Notes: generated by a model from the letters alone, not told the origin. 64,000 nucleotides of DNA from Tetrapyrgos nigripes (GCA_013368315.1 JAACJM010000213.1:62001-126000), one strand, 5' to 3'; shown: positions 34,312-48,583, numbered from the stretch's first letter. Numbers and translations: made by a program.

Positions 34312-36484
34312 ATGCTCAGCACCACTGCCCTGACAGTCGGGCAAGTCACCTTCATTATTCGCGCCATCATTCAAGTCCTCGGACACGGTGGCCTCTTCCT
34401 CATCGGTCTCATCATCCTTGCCAGTACACCACGTGTCGCCTCTCTGAGGACACACGACGTCGTCAATCGCGTCATCGGAAAATCCACATTTACGAAAGCC
34501 TCACTCAAATGGAGTTTTGCTTCATTACGGGGGAAGGCAGGAGATCCTCATAGACCAACTAAACTCGTTATAAGCATATTGTTGTTTATGCTTTATGGCT
34601 TCTTCATCGTGTTGAGTGATTTGGGGTTCTTGGGACTGAAGGCATGCGAGCTACTTGGAACGTCGGTCTTTGATAGACTGTCGTCCGTGAATAATACAGA
34701 GCAGGCGAGGAATGCGGTTCAGAATGCTACGGTTACTGGGGCGGTTCTTGAAGGTATTAATGCATATCGGTGTGTATCACGTCAACACGGAGAAAGGTCT
34801 TGAACTGATGATATTCTTTGCAGATGCAACTCGCTTCATTGACCACCATGATAGACAATGTCACTCAAAACGTTTGCACCTCCTGGGAGAACTCCACCTA
34901 TGCCGACTCTTCCTACTTCACCTCTCTCAACTCTACGGATTCGGATGCCCTCATGCCTCGAAACCTACTTCACTTTAATCATACTCGATCTCAATTCTTC
35001 GTTCTGAACACTTATTGCATCGGTCCTTCTTCCTCTCGAATCGAAACTCCAACTATCCGTAACGGTATCGCGGTCTTCCCTAAAGACCAAGGCGTCGTAG
35101 GGATATTCGGCGTTCCCACCATGGAGCCCCTCCGTACCCTCACCCTACACAACGCTATGGCCATCGAAGCCGAGATAGCTTGCATGAACCTAGGCGTCTA
35201 TTCCCAAAGTGACCTCGATAGCGAGGGCCTCACGCAGGACCACGATCTCTTCGACACGAATTCGAGTTGGGTCGATAACTACTTTGATCCGGAATACATG
35301 TGCGACGTCCTCACCCAAGCAGCAGAAGAACTACGTGCTCTCTATCGGCCGTTCTTCAACGATTCTACACTGACGGATGGAAGTTTGTTCAATAAAGAAG
35401 GAAACTCTTCAGGGACCATCTCACTTACAGGTGGCGGCGTAGCAAACGTGGCTTCGATCTTTCCTAACCCCCTCGAACTAGAGGATCTCAAACCAGTGTT
35501 GGGAAATTGCACATCGAGACTTCATCAGAAGCTTAATCTGACGGAATCATACAAGGATGATGATTTGAGTGATGCATGCAATCTTCTTGGGCTGGGTGGG
35601 ACGCTGTTGGCGGAGAATCATGCGTTCGTGGGGTTGTCTAGGATGATGTGTGCGTCGGCAACGCAGATCAATATGGTTGAGACGACGATTTGGACGGACG
35701 AGGATGGAGGAATTCAGATGAACTATACGAGAGTTCCTAGTGAACTCTATCACGTCCGGGCGGATTGGTTCGATATTGTGCCACAGGGGAATGATACATT
35801 CTTCAACAACTTCGAGGGATACGACCGATTTACTCTCAGTCCCAAACCTGGAGGCACTACTTCGCACTACATCACGCAACACCGGGATACATCAAACTTT
35901 AGGAGTAAGGAATCGGTAGTGGAGGCGGGGCTGCCTTGACCATGCTTGGGAGTGCTATGATCGATGGAAGTGGGCATATCAGGACTGAAAACTCCTTGGT
36001 GGGACTCACTTTCCTGGCAGATGGCAAAAACCCCATTGGATTCAAGAACGGCAGTCGGGCGACGACCTGGGGTGGACAAATCGGAGCTTCTCATATTCTC
36101 GAGAGTCTGGCGTATAACGGATGGGCAGCGGCAAGCAGTCCTGAGATCGAGGTTTTTAGTACTGGAGGAACGCTTGGAACGTGTTACGACGCACCCTATG
36201 CTGTTGGCTTCGTTCCACTTCTCCTAGCAGTGGTTGTGATCTTATTATGGACCCTTTACTTGTTGGTCACTGCTCATTTGGTCGGGGCGAAGGATTTGGA
36301 GTATCTATACGGCGGATTGACGCCATTTTGGGGAGCCGTTTCTCCTCATACGAGCGCAGAAGGGACTATACTGAGGTGGGAGAATAAGGGAAAGACACAT
36401 CTGGAGTTGATGCACCCCGGGCAGCCGCTCCTGAGCGAGGATACCACTGCAGCAAGATATATAAGGTCTGGTTCAATCTACTAG
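34312..36484 (+). CDS. Fungal membrane protein with large glycosylated extracellular region
   Basis: The first exon (from 34312) encodes two membrane helices (FIIRAIIQVLGHGGLFLIGL; LVISILLFMLYGFFIVLSDL). The middle exon (about 34824-35840) encodes a roughly 330-residue region with many N-glycosylation sequons (NVTQN, NCTSR, NLTES, NYTRV) and spaced cysteines, so it is probably extracellular. The last part (to 36484) holds a third helix (FVPLLLAVVVILLWTLYLLV) and a short cytosolic tail. Two junctions are not solved. Near 34753-34823 the obvious donor GTATTA and acceptor TTTGCAG do not keep phase. Near 35839-35910 either a weak intron or a one-base shift is needed. No named family was recognised. 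It could be functional with unusual introns, or recently damaged. Confidence 0.65.
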
Positions 36485-36612
36485 GACATAATCAGTACAG
36501 CCATTATTGTACAATACTCGAATAATGTCATCTGGGTTTGCCCAGTCCAAAAGCATGCTCCGAGAAGGGAATTTTTGTTGGCCTAAAACGACGAAGGATG
36601 GAAGTGTCTCTT

Positions 36613-37240
36613 TTAGGCGCCATGGAAAAGCGAGCGGAAAAGTCGGTTCATGTCTTGCGATATGAAAGAAATACATATACATTTTCAGGATTATTTCAAG
36701 AAACGCAGTTCATGGACTCACCAGCATTGAAACTGAAGCCTATGAACGAACGAGGGTCAGGTCCACGAGATAGAGTAAGGCCCTTGCGCGAAATGCTCTC
36801 TCCATTCCAAATATAATCCGGCAGAGGTTCGCCGCTCCTGTGCATGTTAGACCCAAAACAAATAGGGTAAACCACTCGAGACTCACTTGCAGAAATCGCA
36901 AGAACAAGGAGCAGAACCAGTTCCATGATGATCACAGCCGTAGTCGAGATCTGCGTCAAGTCCTATAACCATAGCGTCCAGTCAACACTAGTCCCAAAAC
37001 ACGCGCTTTTTGACGCGTCTAGTAGATCCGAGTCCACTGGTAAGAAAGCAAACGGCACTCACCACAACAGGTCCATCGAAATGCTTGTCGCCGATACTTG
37101 TAAAACTTCTCCTCATCTCCACTAAACTCTTGCTCAAACTTCCTCTTTAACTCGTCTGCCTCTTCTTTAAACACGTTGCCCCCAGCCCATATGTTCTCCT
37201 TCCGATTTGCCTTCTCATGTGATGAGCTCGAGCTTCCCAT
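36613..37240 (-). CDS. Small Cys/His-rich protein, unknown
   Basis: Four exons on the minus strand (37240-37063, 36962-36887, 36837-36722, 36653-36613) give 136 residues in frame. The N-terminal half is charged and helical (ENIWAGGNVFKEEADELKRK, EEKFYKYRRQAFRW). It is followed by a compact cluster TCCGLDADLDYGCDHHGTG and PCSCDFCK, suited to binding zinc. The C-terminal part (GLTLSRGPDPRSF) looks conserved-like. If the last intron is skipped, the protein ends ESMNCVS at 36696. An ATG at 37378 would add 46 residues that look like 5' leader, so 37240 is preferred. Family not recognised. Confidence 0.68.
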
Positions 37241-37967
37241 CGTGGTTATTTCCGTCCTGACAGTGGCGGTATTTGTCGTACCAGAGTGGCATTGCGAGGA
37301 TATTGTGGGTATTGGACGCAGTGAAGTTTGGATGAAGGAATGCAAAAGGACTCGAACGCGTTCTTTGGCAATTGACATTTGATTTTAACAAGGACAAGCT
37401 CGGACCAAATAAATACTTCCAACTTGCTGCTTAGTATAGGCTACTCGCCGCAACAAAATTCTGGTTCATAAAGATCCTCTAGCCTGGTTCGTAATGTCAT
37501 TTCATGCCGCTTTCAGTGTCTCGGGTTAACCTTCCAATCCTTCAACAATTTGAATCAGCTGACCGGACGATGGCAGAGACCTACAGTCCAAGTGACCCGG
37601 ATACTTATTTCTGTCCCATCAGGATCCGAAAGCTGGGTATATCTGACGTATCTAGTTTTCTCGTTTTCTTTCTGAAGATTTTTTACGCGCTGTCCAGTCT
37701 ATTTCTACCATGCGAAAGTCTGGCGAGAGCCACTGGCAATAAAAAGCAGGCGTACGTACGTCCTTGTACTTCCCTTCGATCGGTATAGTAACATCATGCT
37801 TAAGTCCGTCTCTACATCCTTTCTAGATCCTTTTGCTAGCGGTCGTTCAGGATCGTGCTATTCTCGACCTCACAGCGTCATCTGCTCCACCCGTCGAGTA
37901 AATCAAGAACGAACTTTCCCTCGATATGTCGCTCATGGCGCTTCGGACTCAATACTCTTTCTCGGCC
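37241..37967. other. Divergent intergenic region between the Cys/His gene and the xylanase gene
   Basis: No gene is supported. The region should hold the promoters of two divergently transcribed genes. Confidence 0.4.
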
Positions 37968-37973
37968 TATAAG
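37968..37973 (+). promoter_or_regulatory. TATA-like box of the GH10 xylanase gene
   Basis: TATAAG lies about 70 bp upstream of the ATG at 38041, in the expected place. Confidence 0.4.
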
Positions 37974-38040
37974 TACTAGTCCCGTTCTCATTCAACCTGT
38001 CCTTCGTTACACAGACTTCAAGGTGCCCGGGAATCTCACC

Positions 38041-39727
<1,687 letters not shown>

Positions 39728-40140
39728 AACGTGAATGCGAATGCGCCATTCGGTCTCGAGGCTTCAAGCTTCAAGTTTGAAGAATGGCAAATACATCTAT
39801 ATACCAAATTATGTTGGACTATGTGTCGTTGCTATATAAAGTACAAAGATATGACTTCGTGTATGTTGAAAGATAAAGAGAGGTCAGGAAAACACTAGAT
39901 GGCCAGGAGAACTGAATTTGCGGGTTGATAAGAACGAGAACGACAAACGTTCAAGTGGAAAGTACATGCGTTTCCGTTCAATCATCATCAGAAGTATCTC
40001 TCGCTTTAACGCAGCCGACATCTTCATCAGTAGCAGAAAACAGCTGTATTGGGGGCACAGGAACAATCGGCATAAAAATATCTGGGTTTACGACTTAGTA
40101 TACAACAGAACAGTGAGGAGAGTCGATGACGAGCAAATGA

Positions 40141-40660
40141 TTATCCATACCTGTCCCAAACCTGTCCAGTTTCTGAATTGAACCACTTGGCGTGGGCATC
40201 CAGGAGGTCGTTGAACAACATCTCTGGTGACAATCCTGATATGGAAACAACCATCGAGGATTTTCCCAAAGTATTTGTCAAGAATAGGATCCTGAAGGGT
40301 GAAATGTTTCTCCATTGCGTTGCTCTGAACTCTTCGTTAGGCATAACATCTCGGGTGAATGGAAGTCTGCTGGCAGTGTAATCCAGTAATACAGAAAGCA
40401 CGATTGCAAAGCCAAAGATGTCGACATGAGTGGGCTGTTTACCATAATAGTCTCTGAAGCATAGTGATAAATAGGAGGAGGCATCTACCGTCCTAAATAT
40501 CTGAAAGGGAATGGTCTTCATCACCGAGAAGAATGTTCCCAAGGTGCGCATCCGCCCAGATAACCTTCTTATCATGTTACATGTAGTTGTGCTATGTCTA
40601 TAGCCCAAACGATGTTACGATACGCGCGGTCAACGATATCCCATTCGAAGGCGCGTTGTT
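40141..40660 (-). pseudogene. Protein-kinase-like remnant
   Basis: On the minus strand the pieces appear in kinase order. First is an alpha-E-like helix (IVDRAYRNIVWAIDIAQLH, about 40658-40585). Next is a catalytic-loop-like VIWADAHLGNILL with D and N correctly spaced. Then comes an alpha-F-like DIFGFAIVLSVLLDY. Finally DPILDKYFGKILDGCFHI appears in another frame. Stops lie between the first two pieces and a frame change before the last. No complete kinase can be assembled, so this is called a decayed kinase-like gene. It sits divergently beside the kinase-GATA gene. Confidence 0.45.
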
Positions 40661-40918
40661 GTGGGTCTGGGGCACGCGTACGGTTGTCAACTTGCTGTCA
40701 TAGTGCGACAGCGAAGGATTGACCAAAGTTGGATGAAGGCTTGAATACAATGGATGGGCTAGGAAAACCTCGATAGACGCCTAATGATGGGAGCTCCTTT
40801 TATGTCCTGCTTACACAGCCATCCAGTATATTCTTGGTATATTCCTCTTTTCAATGAACAGCTACACCGCCTTTCTGCTCTTTTCTTATCTCAATACCAC
40901 TCTCCTTCCTGTTCTTCC

Positions 40919-43900
40919 ATGGCATCGGTGTCAACCAGTATGATGAGCACGACACGTCTACCAGGTCCACTGACAGTACACGACATGTTTTCCGAGATAT
41001 GGACAGCGGGAGAGTGCTCTAAATGTCTGGACGCCTTGAAGGAACACTTCGCAGAGCAAGAGACACCGAAGCAATATGATCATCTGCTGGGTCTGATAAC
41101 GGGTTGGAGATGCGGTAGGTGAGTTGAGAGTGCGTCTGGATTACTGTGTATTTTTCTCGATGACAGACACTGACCATTTTGAACTCTGAGCAGAGTGGAA
41201 TCCACCGAATTGGTCTTACAATGCTCAAGAATGCTCTATCGAACACCGCGGTTACTTCGAGATATCAATTCGCTTTTGAAGAGAGCTGGAGAAGAAGGTG
41301 TAGCCGAGGGACACTTGCAGGAAGAACTGAAGATAATATGCCGCGTGGATAGGCCACAGGTAGACTGTGTCGTCGCCGTGTATGCTAGAGGAGGAAAAGG
41401 AGAAGACGGGAGCCGTCACGGTGATTGCAAGGCTCGGACTGCAGTGATACACGCTATCTCTTCTCCTGCTCATGTTCTTCATGATGTGCAGGCATCAACC
41501 TTATTCAGCTCAAGGGAGCTAGAAGAGGACGGATGCTTGAGTCGTATCCATGCCGTTGATGAACATTTGGCGCCATACATGATGGAGTTGCTGCAACTTG
41601 TGCGTTCTCTTTTTTCCATTCTGAGCTGCATACTCATTTTTCTCTCTTCCTTTGCTTTGCAGCGACTCGAAAGCGACTCATGCAACGTTTTATTGAGGAG
41701 AAAACTAATTACAATGTATGAGGCATCTCAATAAAGTTCATGGCGCTCTTCCTCCTTCAATCGTTGTCCATGACATCACTCGTGAAGGTGATCATCCTAT
41801 AACGGGAGGTGGGTTTGCGGTGAGTGCTTATAGTGTACTCTTCGCGAACTGTTCGTCTCATTGCCTCTGTTATGCACAGGACATATGGAAAGGAAGGCGG
41901 AACGGTAGACTGGTCTGCCTTAAGGTTCTTCGGATTTTTACTTCATCAAGCGACAGAAGCAAACTCTTCAAGGTGTGTTCTACATACTCTGCGGGCAACG
42001 TCCAAATAATCGTCGTCCAAAAACTCAGGACCTCAGTAACGAAGTCCTCATCTGGAAGCAACTCCATCATAAGCATATCCTACCGCTGTACGGAGTCAAT
42101 ATGGAGCTCTTCCAACCAAGTTACTGTATTGTCTCGCCTTGGATGTCCAATGGTGATGTTGGATCCTATCTTAGCAAGTCTGCCGATGAGTCGAGTTTCG
42201 ATAAGAAGATTAGCTTGGTGAGTTTGCCTTGCATATTCTGTACCCCGTCTCTTAACCTTGTGGACATTTCTCTCGTTCGCAGATAACAGAAATTGCCGAA
42301 GGCCTCAGCTACCTTCACGAGCTGGATCCGCCTGTTATTCATGGTGACATCAAATGTGTAAGTCGTGATTCCATTCCTCAATACCTGTGTATTACCCGAC
42401 ACTGACATCAATACCAGTCCAACGTTCTCATATCCGACGATTGTCACTGCCGACTCGCTGACTTCGGTCTTTCAGTGATAGAAACCCAAACGAAGTCCTA
42501 TAACATCACCAGTAGCGCTAATAACCGTGGTTCCATACGATGGTTGGCTCCAGAGTTGATGAATCCGGATTCTGTACATACGGATATGGGTTACTCGAAG
42601 ACGAGAGATATCTATGCGTTTGCGTGTACTGTTGTTGAGGTGCGTGTCCTATCCCGTGTTACTCCGACATGTTTAACAATAGGGTTACTGACGATAATGC
42701 TTTTGTAGATACTCACTGGTCGCCCACCGTTCCCAGAGTACAAAATGGACCTGCACGTCATGATCCAAGTTCTCAAGGGTAACAGACCACCGAGGCCTTC
42801 AGATTGTTCAGAAGACGTCTGGGAGTTGACTCAACAATGCTGGGCTGAACGGACAACCGAAAGGCCTTCAGCTGCTGATGTCGTCAGGATTTTGAAGTCC
42901 TCGGGTTCATCGACTTTGAATGAAGCTGCGGGAGAAACTGTGGTTGTGGAGGAGACGAAGGTGGAAGCAATGGTTACTCCTAGTCATAACCTGTTCGACA
43001 TCCTACCCCCAATACGATATGCTCCAGCGCAACCTGTCAGCGCGCTTGTAGAGTCACAAGTACCTGCGATACCTGGTGTTTCTGCAGCTCCTTTGCCAAC
43101 TCTAGAAGCCATTCAGCAAGGTTTATTTCGTTCAAATAGCCCCGGAAGAATGGAGGCTATGGCCAAGTTGACCGGAAGCTCAGAACTTTATGACCCATCT
43201 CTACCTCCATCGCCAACCCTAACGGTCGCGGCAAAATTCCGTGAGACGCCAGGCATTGAAGCTGGATCCCCTGACCACTCTGAGGTCTTCGATGCAGAAC
43301 CAGCAGTCCCGAGGCCTACTTCTTCAGCAGTCATTGCTGGGAGTGTACCCATTACTGCCATTACTGCTCAACTATCATCTTCTGCCGAGACACAGCATAC
43401 ATCTCCTGACCTTGAGGTTTCCGTGACACTATCCACCTCCGCCGTCCCTTTGGGGACCAGTACTGGTACAACCCCATTACATGTGCACGACATGTTTGTT
43501 GCGCTCAAGAGGCCAGCGGATGACAGGAAAAGCGCAGAGGATTCGCCTGACGAGACGGTGGCAGCCAAAAAGCTCCGAAATACTCTGGCAACTCGAAGGT
43601 CTCGAAAAGGGAAACTAGACCCAATGCAGGCGTATACTTCTAGTGGAGAAGAGTTTTCTGTTCCTCCACTAAAGCGAGGCCGAGGACGACCGAAGAGATC
43701 AAAGAACAAAAAGACCGCCATACAAGACATATCAAGCTCCAGCGGCAGCCCTGCTGTAACGCCACTGTCAGGTCGTCGTCCCAAACCCACTTTGTCGAGT
43801 GTTCCATCATTGTCGGTATCGAGAAAACGAGGACGTCCACCAAAGATGCGACCAGAGGAGGAGGAGGAACCGACTCCAAAGAGAGCACGGGGACAACTAC

Positions 43901-44910
43901 CGATCCAGCACCTCGACGATGCCGCGCCCAAAGAAACCCAATACCTCCGTCGTCGCTGCTTCAACTGCAATAACACGAAGCCTCCGTCATGGCGACGCTC
44001 TGCCTTGAATCCCGGCGAAATCCTTTGCAATAAATGCGGTCTCTATGAGCGCTGTAAATCCTCTGTCGTTGCAGCATCATACAGAGCGCAGGTCCGACGA
44101 GATCAACTGTTCAATTTGTCAGCCTCAGTACTAGGTGATGCAGCGAATGGGACTGAGGGTCATCAGTTGAGCACAAGTGAAAACGAGGAAATTGCACGGA
44201 GACGGGCGCAAATCGAGGCGAAGAGGGCAAACCTCGAGGAGTTGAAATCATCGAGAGAAGAGCATCTTCGAGTTCGTAATGAGCACGTTGATACTCGTTT
44301 AGATCAATCTTCCCAGTCTAGGTCTATCGGGAACAGACCTCCTACCGGCGAGTGGAAGCCACCACCTCATCATACGATGACCTCTTCACTATTTTCACCA
44401 GACCTTCGTGCCATAGATGGATCCTTCGGTCTAGGACGAGACCAAGATGACTCAGACTTTCTACCAGAGCACGACGCTTCAAGTTCTTCCCCAGGTCCAC
44501 TATCATACCCGCCTCCAGCAACACGCCTTCATGCAATGGCATCTTCATCTTCGTCTTCATCTTCTTTTCCTCAGCCTTCCCCTGTGCAGCAGCAACGATC
44601 CATCGGATTCCCATCTTCGTCTCTTCTATTACCGACACGTCCTCCTTCAGCATATGCAATTCCCCAACAAACTAGTAGGCGGAAAGACTTGTGGGTTTCG
44701 GGATCAAGATCAAGAGCCGCAGCAGAAGTAGAGGTAGTAGAGGCAGAGGCAGAGGCAGGGACCAGTGAAGACTTTGAGGTTCCCACTAGTTGGATAGTAC
44801 CAAATCACCGTGACTATGACGATGACGAGCTCGATGTCGATAACGATATCGATATCGATAGTACCTTTTGGAACGATGGTGGATTGTTGGATGCTTGGAG
44901 AGAGTACTGA
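40919..44910 (+). CDS. Protein kinase (TKL-type) fused to AT-hooks and a GATA zinc finger
   Basis: Exons 40919-41118 and 41194-41599 encode an unrecognised helical N terminus. The piece 41600-41740 is unresolved. The kinase runs over exons to 41819, 41880-41972, 42029-42217, 42283-42357, 42418-42639 and 42709-44910. Kinase features: glycine loop GGGFADIWKG, lysine in LVCLKVL, HGDIKCSNVL catalytic loop, ADFGLS, RWLAPEL, DIYAFACTVVEILTGRPPFPE and RPSAADVVRIL. The last exon is uninterrupted for 734 codons. After the C-lobe it encodes a long Ser/Pro linker, two AT-hook-like motifs (RGRGRPKRS near 43676, RKRGRPPK near 43820) and a GATA finger at 43957-44037 (CFNC, 19-residue loop with PSWRRSALNPGE, CNKC). 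A helix ERRRAQIEAKRANLEELKS-like segment and an acidic C terminus (DVDNDIDIDSTFW) follow. Such a protein could phosphorylate targets on chromatin. Confidence 0.8.
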
Positions 44911-45286
44911 GTCAGAGTCAGAGTTAGACAGTCTGTGTATTAAGTGGTCGGATACTTAGTTTAGTCTTAATTTGACCTCTTACTTACCTTTTCTCTTCAT
45001 GCCTCATGCATCATGACTTGTCGGGACATATTTGGTATGGGTATAATTGATGTAAACGTCACCAAAGTGGGTAAGTACTTGAGTAACTAACTGTATGAAC
45101 AGGCAAAAAAAAAAAAAACCTAAAACTATTGTACTTGAAAGCAAGAGGTATATGTATGTGTAAATGTGTAAAGTAGAATGTGTACAGTATGTCAGTACTT
45201 CAGTATCGACGGGGCATAAACTTTTAAAAATCATCATCATCATACATACATCGTCATCATCATTAGGTATGTATACTCCCCCATCC

Positions 45287-48075
45287 CTATAACCCCCCAA
45301 TACTAACCCCACCCCCAGCCCCACTTCCACTCATACTCGTAACACCTTTCAACATTCCAGTAAGCGAGGTTTGGATTGAGAATGAGGGTCTTCTCTTTTG
45401 CGGTGTGTGCAACTGGGTTTGACTTGTTCGTCTTTGTAATGGATGCGTCTGCGTCTGCGTGGAAGGGGAGGTGGAAGGGAAAGAGGAAGGGGGAGAGCGG
45501 GACGTAGATAGAGATGGAGACGGGGAGGAAGGCGAGTTCGCTGAGATTGAGATTACAGGACTCGAGGATGGATTGGTCTTGGACTTGGCCTTGGCCTTAG
45601 CCTTGATGTTGGCGTTGGATGTGGGGTTGGGGTTGGGGCTGGGGCTGGGATTTGGACTCTGTGAGATGTTCAAAGGATCGTCGTCCTCTGCTTCTGTTTT
45701 GGGTTCGGCTTCGTCCAATGCCAATGCGCTCTCTCCACCACCTCCACTTCCACTTCCACTTCCACTGCCGTTGCCCCCGCGAGTCAAATGCCCATTGCCA
45801 TTGCCATTGCCGTGCCCACTTCCACTTCCAGACCCATTAGTATGACCGTTACTTCCATTACTCCCATTTCCATTTCCAGACCCAGAAAAGAACCTCCGAA
45901 TTCTAAACGAAGTCAAAGTCGAAGTCGAAGTCGAAGTCGAAGTCGAGGGAGAGGAAGACGTGGCTGATGTACTTGTATTTGTCTGAGGAGATGGGTGCCG
46001 GTGGGACGGGTAAGGGGAGGGGGGAGGAGCCGTAGACGTAGACGTAGTACTAGAATTCATATCTTTCCCCACCGATGTCGATGTCGCCAAATCCTGCACA
46101 CTCAGGCTAGAGTCGGAGTTGAGGTCTACGTCGTCCAATGGCAATGGCAATGGAGGCAGGGGGTCCCTCTTCTCCTTCTCCTTCTCCTTCTGCGTGTCCG
46201 TGTCCGTGTCCGTGTCCCTTTTGTTAGTGCTAGACTTTCTGGACAACGACCTTCCCAATAAACCATCTCCATCTTCCTCCAACCCCGACCCCGACCCCAG
46301 CCTCGGTGAAGGTGCCGACGGCTCCGACAACGGTAAAGGCGAACTGACACTCCTCTTCCCATTCCCGTTCCCATTCAACCCCGAGCCCAACCCCAAACCA
46401 CCACCACCAAGCCCAAGCCCAAGGTTAACCAACGACGAAGACCTGTCCTTGTTCAAGTTAACCAGAGATCCATTCCCTTTATTCAAGCCGACGCCGTTGA
46501 CCAAGGATAACGACACCGTAGACCCATTAACAGGCGTCCCACCTCTACTAATACTCGGCGTCCCAATAGTCGGTGTCCCAACGGGTGTCCGACGAGGAGA
46601 GGGTAGAGGAAAGAGATCCGAGTCGTCGTCCGAGTCTTCGTTTGAACCGTTTGCATTATCCACGTGTTGGGACTGGTTTTGGTTTTGTTGCGAGAAATAG
46701 GAACCTTGCTGCGAAGAGTGTTGGGAAGAGGAAGAAAGACTTGGACTTTGTAAAGGGTATGTAGATTTAGGTAGTGAGGTGGTATATGCAATTGGACTTG
46801 GATTTGGACTTGGGGTACGACGGGATTGAGACGGAGACGAAGACGTGAAGGATACTGAGGTCGGTGACCCCGACGGGGAGGGAGACCCTCGTCTTTTACC
46901 CTTGAGGTGGTGAGGTATCGATGAGGCGGGTATAGGAAGACTCTGGGGGGTTTGGGTGTTGATAGGCTCCAAACTTAAACTTGGTTTGGGTTTACTCCCC
47001 ACTGTCTTCGTAGATGTCTCCGTCTCTGTCTCGTTTGGTTCTGGTTCATCACCCCCATCCTGCTTCAACCCACCACTCATATCATAATACCTCATCGTCG
47101 GACTGGCACTTCTACTCCCCTGTCTACTTCCCGCTCTACTACCCTCGCGACTAACCTCCTTCAACACGGACAATCTTCTTCGTTTGTCGACTTCGTCTAC
47201 AGAGATGAGGATGGACGCAGTGGACAAGTCTTGGTCTTGTTCGTCGTCGGTTTCCATAAAAGTAGGGATGTTAAGCAGAGTATCCACAGCTTGCAAATTG
47301 AGTGCTGTATCTTCTTCTTTCTTCTGGGCAGCGTCGGCGTAGTTGTCACCCCCACCTCTCGCTTGATACCCATACCCTCCACCCACATCCATATCCAACC
47401 CCGACCCCTCCCTCCTCATCATCTCCCTAAACACATGCATCGGCATATACACCGTTTCATCGAAACTCGCCGACCTCCGTCTCTTCGCTCCCCGACTCCA
47501 CCTCTCTTCCCATTCACCTTCGTAGGAATCCCAAGATTTACGCCCTTGGAGGATATCGACGAGGGATGATTCGGCTTTTTCGGTTGCGGGGAAACAGTCG
47601 GGGCAGCAGGAGCGGAGGGGAATTGTTGTGGGTAGTGTGAATGGGTTTGGATTAGGAGAAGTTGAGGGGGATTTGGAGAGAGATGGGGAGAGGGAAGGGA
47701 GATTGGGCGAGGTTGTAGGTGAGGTGGATGACGAGACGACTTTGACAGGTAGAGGAAGCGAGGGTCTGCGTTGGACTTTCCTTCCTGTGGGCGTGGAGGT
47801 GTCACGATGGACTAGACACGAAGGAAGAGGAGAGGCCAGGGATGGAGACGTTGGTGACCGGGCTTTGTGGATGAAACTGGGCAGTACAACTTTAGTATAC
47901 CTCTATACTCCAAGAGAAATACTACTCACCTGTCAGGCTTTGGTTTAAAGAGCGGAATCATCAGCTTCTTAAATCCAAAAGCACCCCCTCCTCCTCCGTT
48001 TTTAGACGACGAGCGATCATACTCTGGTATCAAGACACATTCGTCTTCAAAGCGGACTATACGGGTGGTGTCCAT
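45287..48075 (-). CDS. Large Ser/Pro/Gly-rich low-complexity protein, unknown
   Basis: Two exons on the minus strand (48075-47930 and 47876-45287, intron 47877-47929 with GTGAGT..CCCAG) encode 911 residues. The N terminus MDTTRIVRFEDECVLIPEYD and the block SWDSYEGEWEERWSRGAKRR with FDETVYMPMHVFREMMRREG look folded or conserved. The remaining 700 residues are low complexity: SxSxSx, TDTDTDT, GNGNGNG, SGSGSGSG, KAKAKAKSK and NPNPNP runs. A basic piece near the end (QKRRPSFSIQTSLTGMLKG) stands out. The repeats come from hexanucleotide arrays in the DNA, which also create long shadow frames on the other strand. Likely a disordered cytosolic or nuclear protein. Confidence 0.75.
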
Positions 48076-48478
48076 GGAAGAGGGAGTCCTTGACGGCCTA
48101 GGCTCATCTCATTGTAGACGTCAGACCATCGTATGATTTCTGGTCAGTTGACCATAAACTCTATTCATTTCGGTCTCGGCCGCCGGCAAGCTTTCTCGTC
48201 TATACCCGATTAAGAAGGAGGACAGCGGTACACTGGGTACTCTGATAGGGGTCTCAGCTCGGTCGGTGGTGTATGGATTTTTGCACACTGCTTCGAAGTT
48301 CGTATGGCAAGTTATGAGGCCCTTTCCTTTAGCAGGGTCAGCATTATCATACTCTTGTCATATGTCCAGCAGTACCAAGAATTGCATTCCTACATTAGAT
48401 CCTCCATAGGTTAGAGAAAACACATAGTATTGAGTAAACCTTGTGACAAGACAGAGTACAGTAGGCTCCAACCCATTT

Positions 48479-48583
48479 CAATTAATTACCCATTAAATCA
48501 GTTTTTACCCATTAAATTTACCATTACAATTACTGACATCCTGTAATGGCATGGTAATCAATTAAAAATGAGCAATTAATTGG
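48479..48583. repeat. AT-rich fold-back sequence
   Basis: The stretch starts CAATTAATTACCCATTAAA and ends GAGCAATTAATTGG. Inside, CCATTACA (48521-48528) pairs with TGTAATGG (48542-48549). The whole can fold into an imperfect hairpin of about 105 nt. Confidence 0.55.

Noticed and set aside
45459..46700. Plus-strand frames opposite the low-complexity gene
   Set aside because: Arise from hexanucleotide repeats that are open in several frames. The minus strand alone gives a start, an intron and a continuous 911-codon frame.
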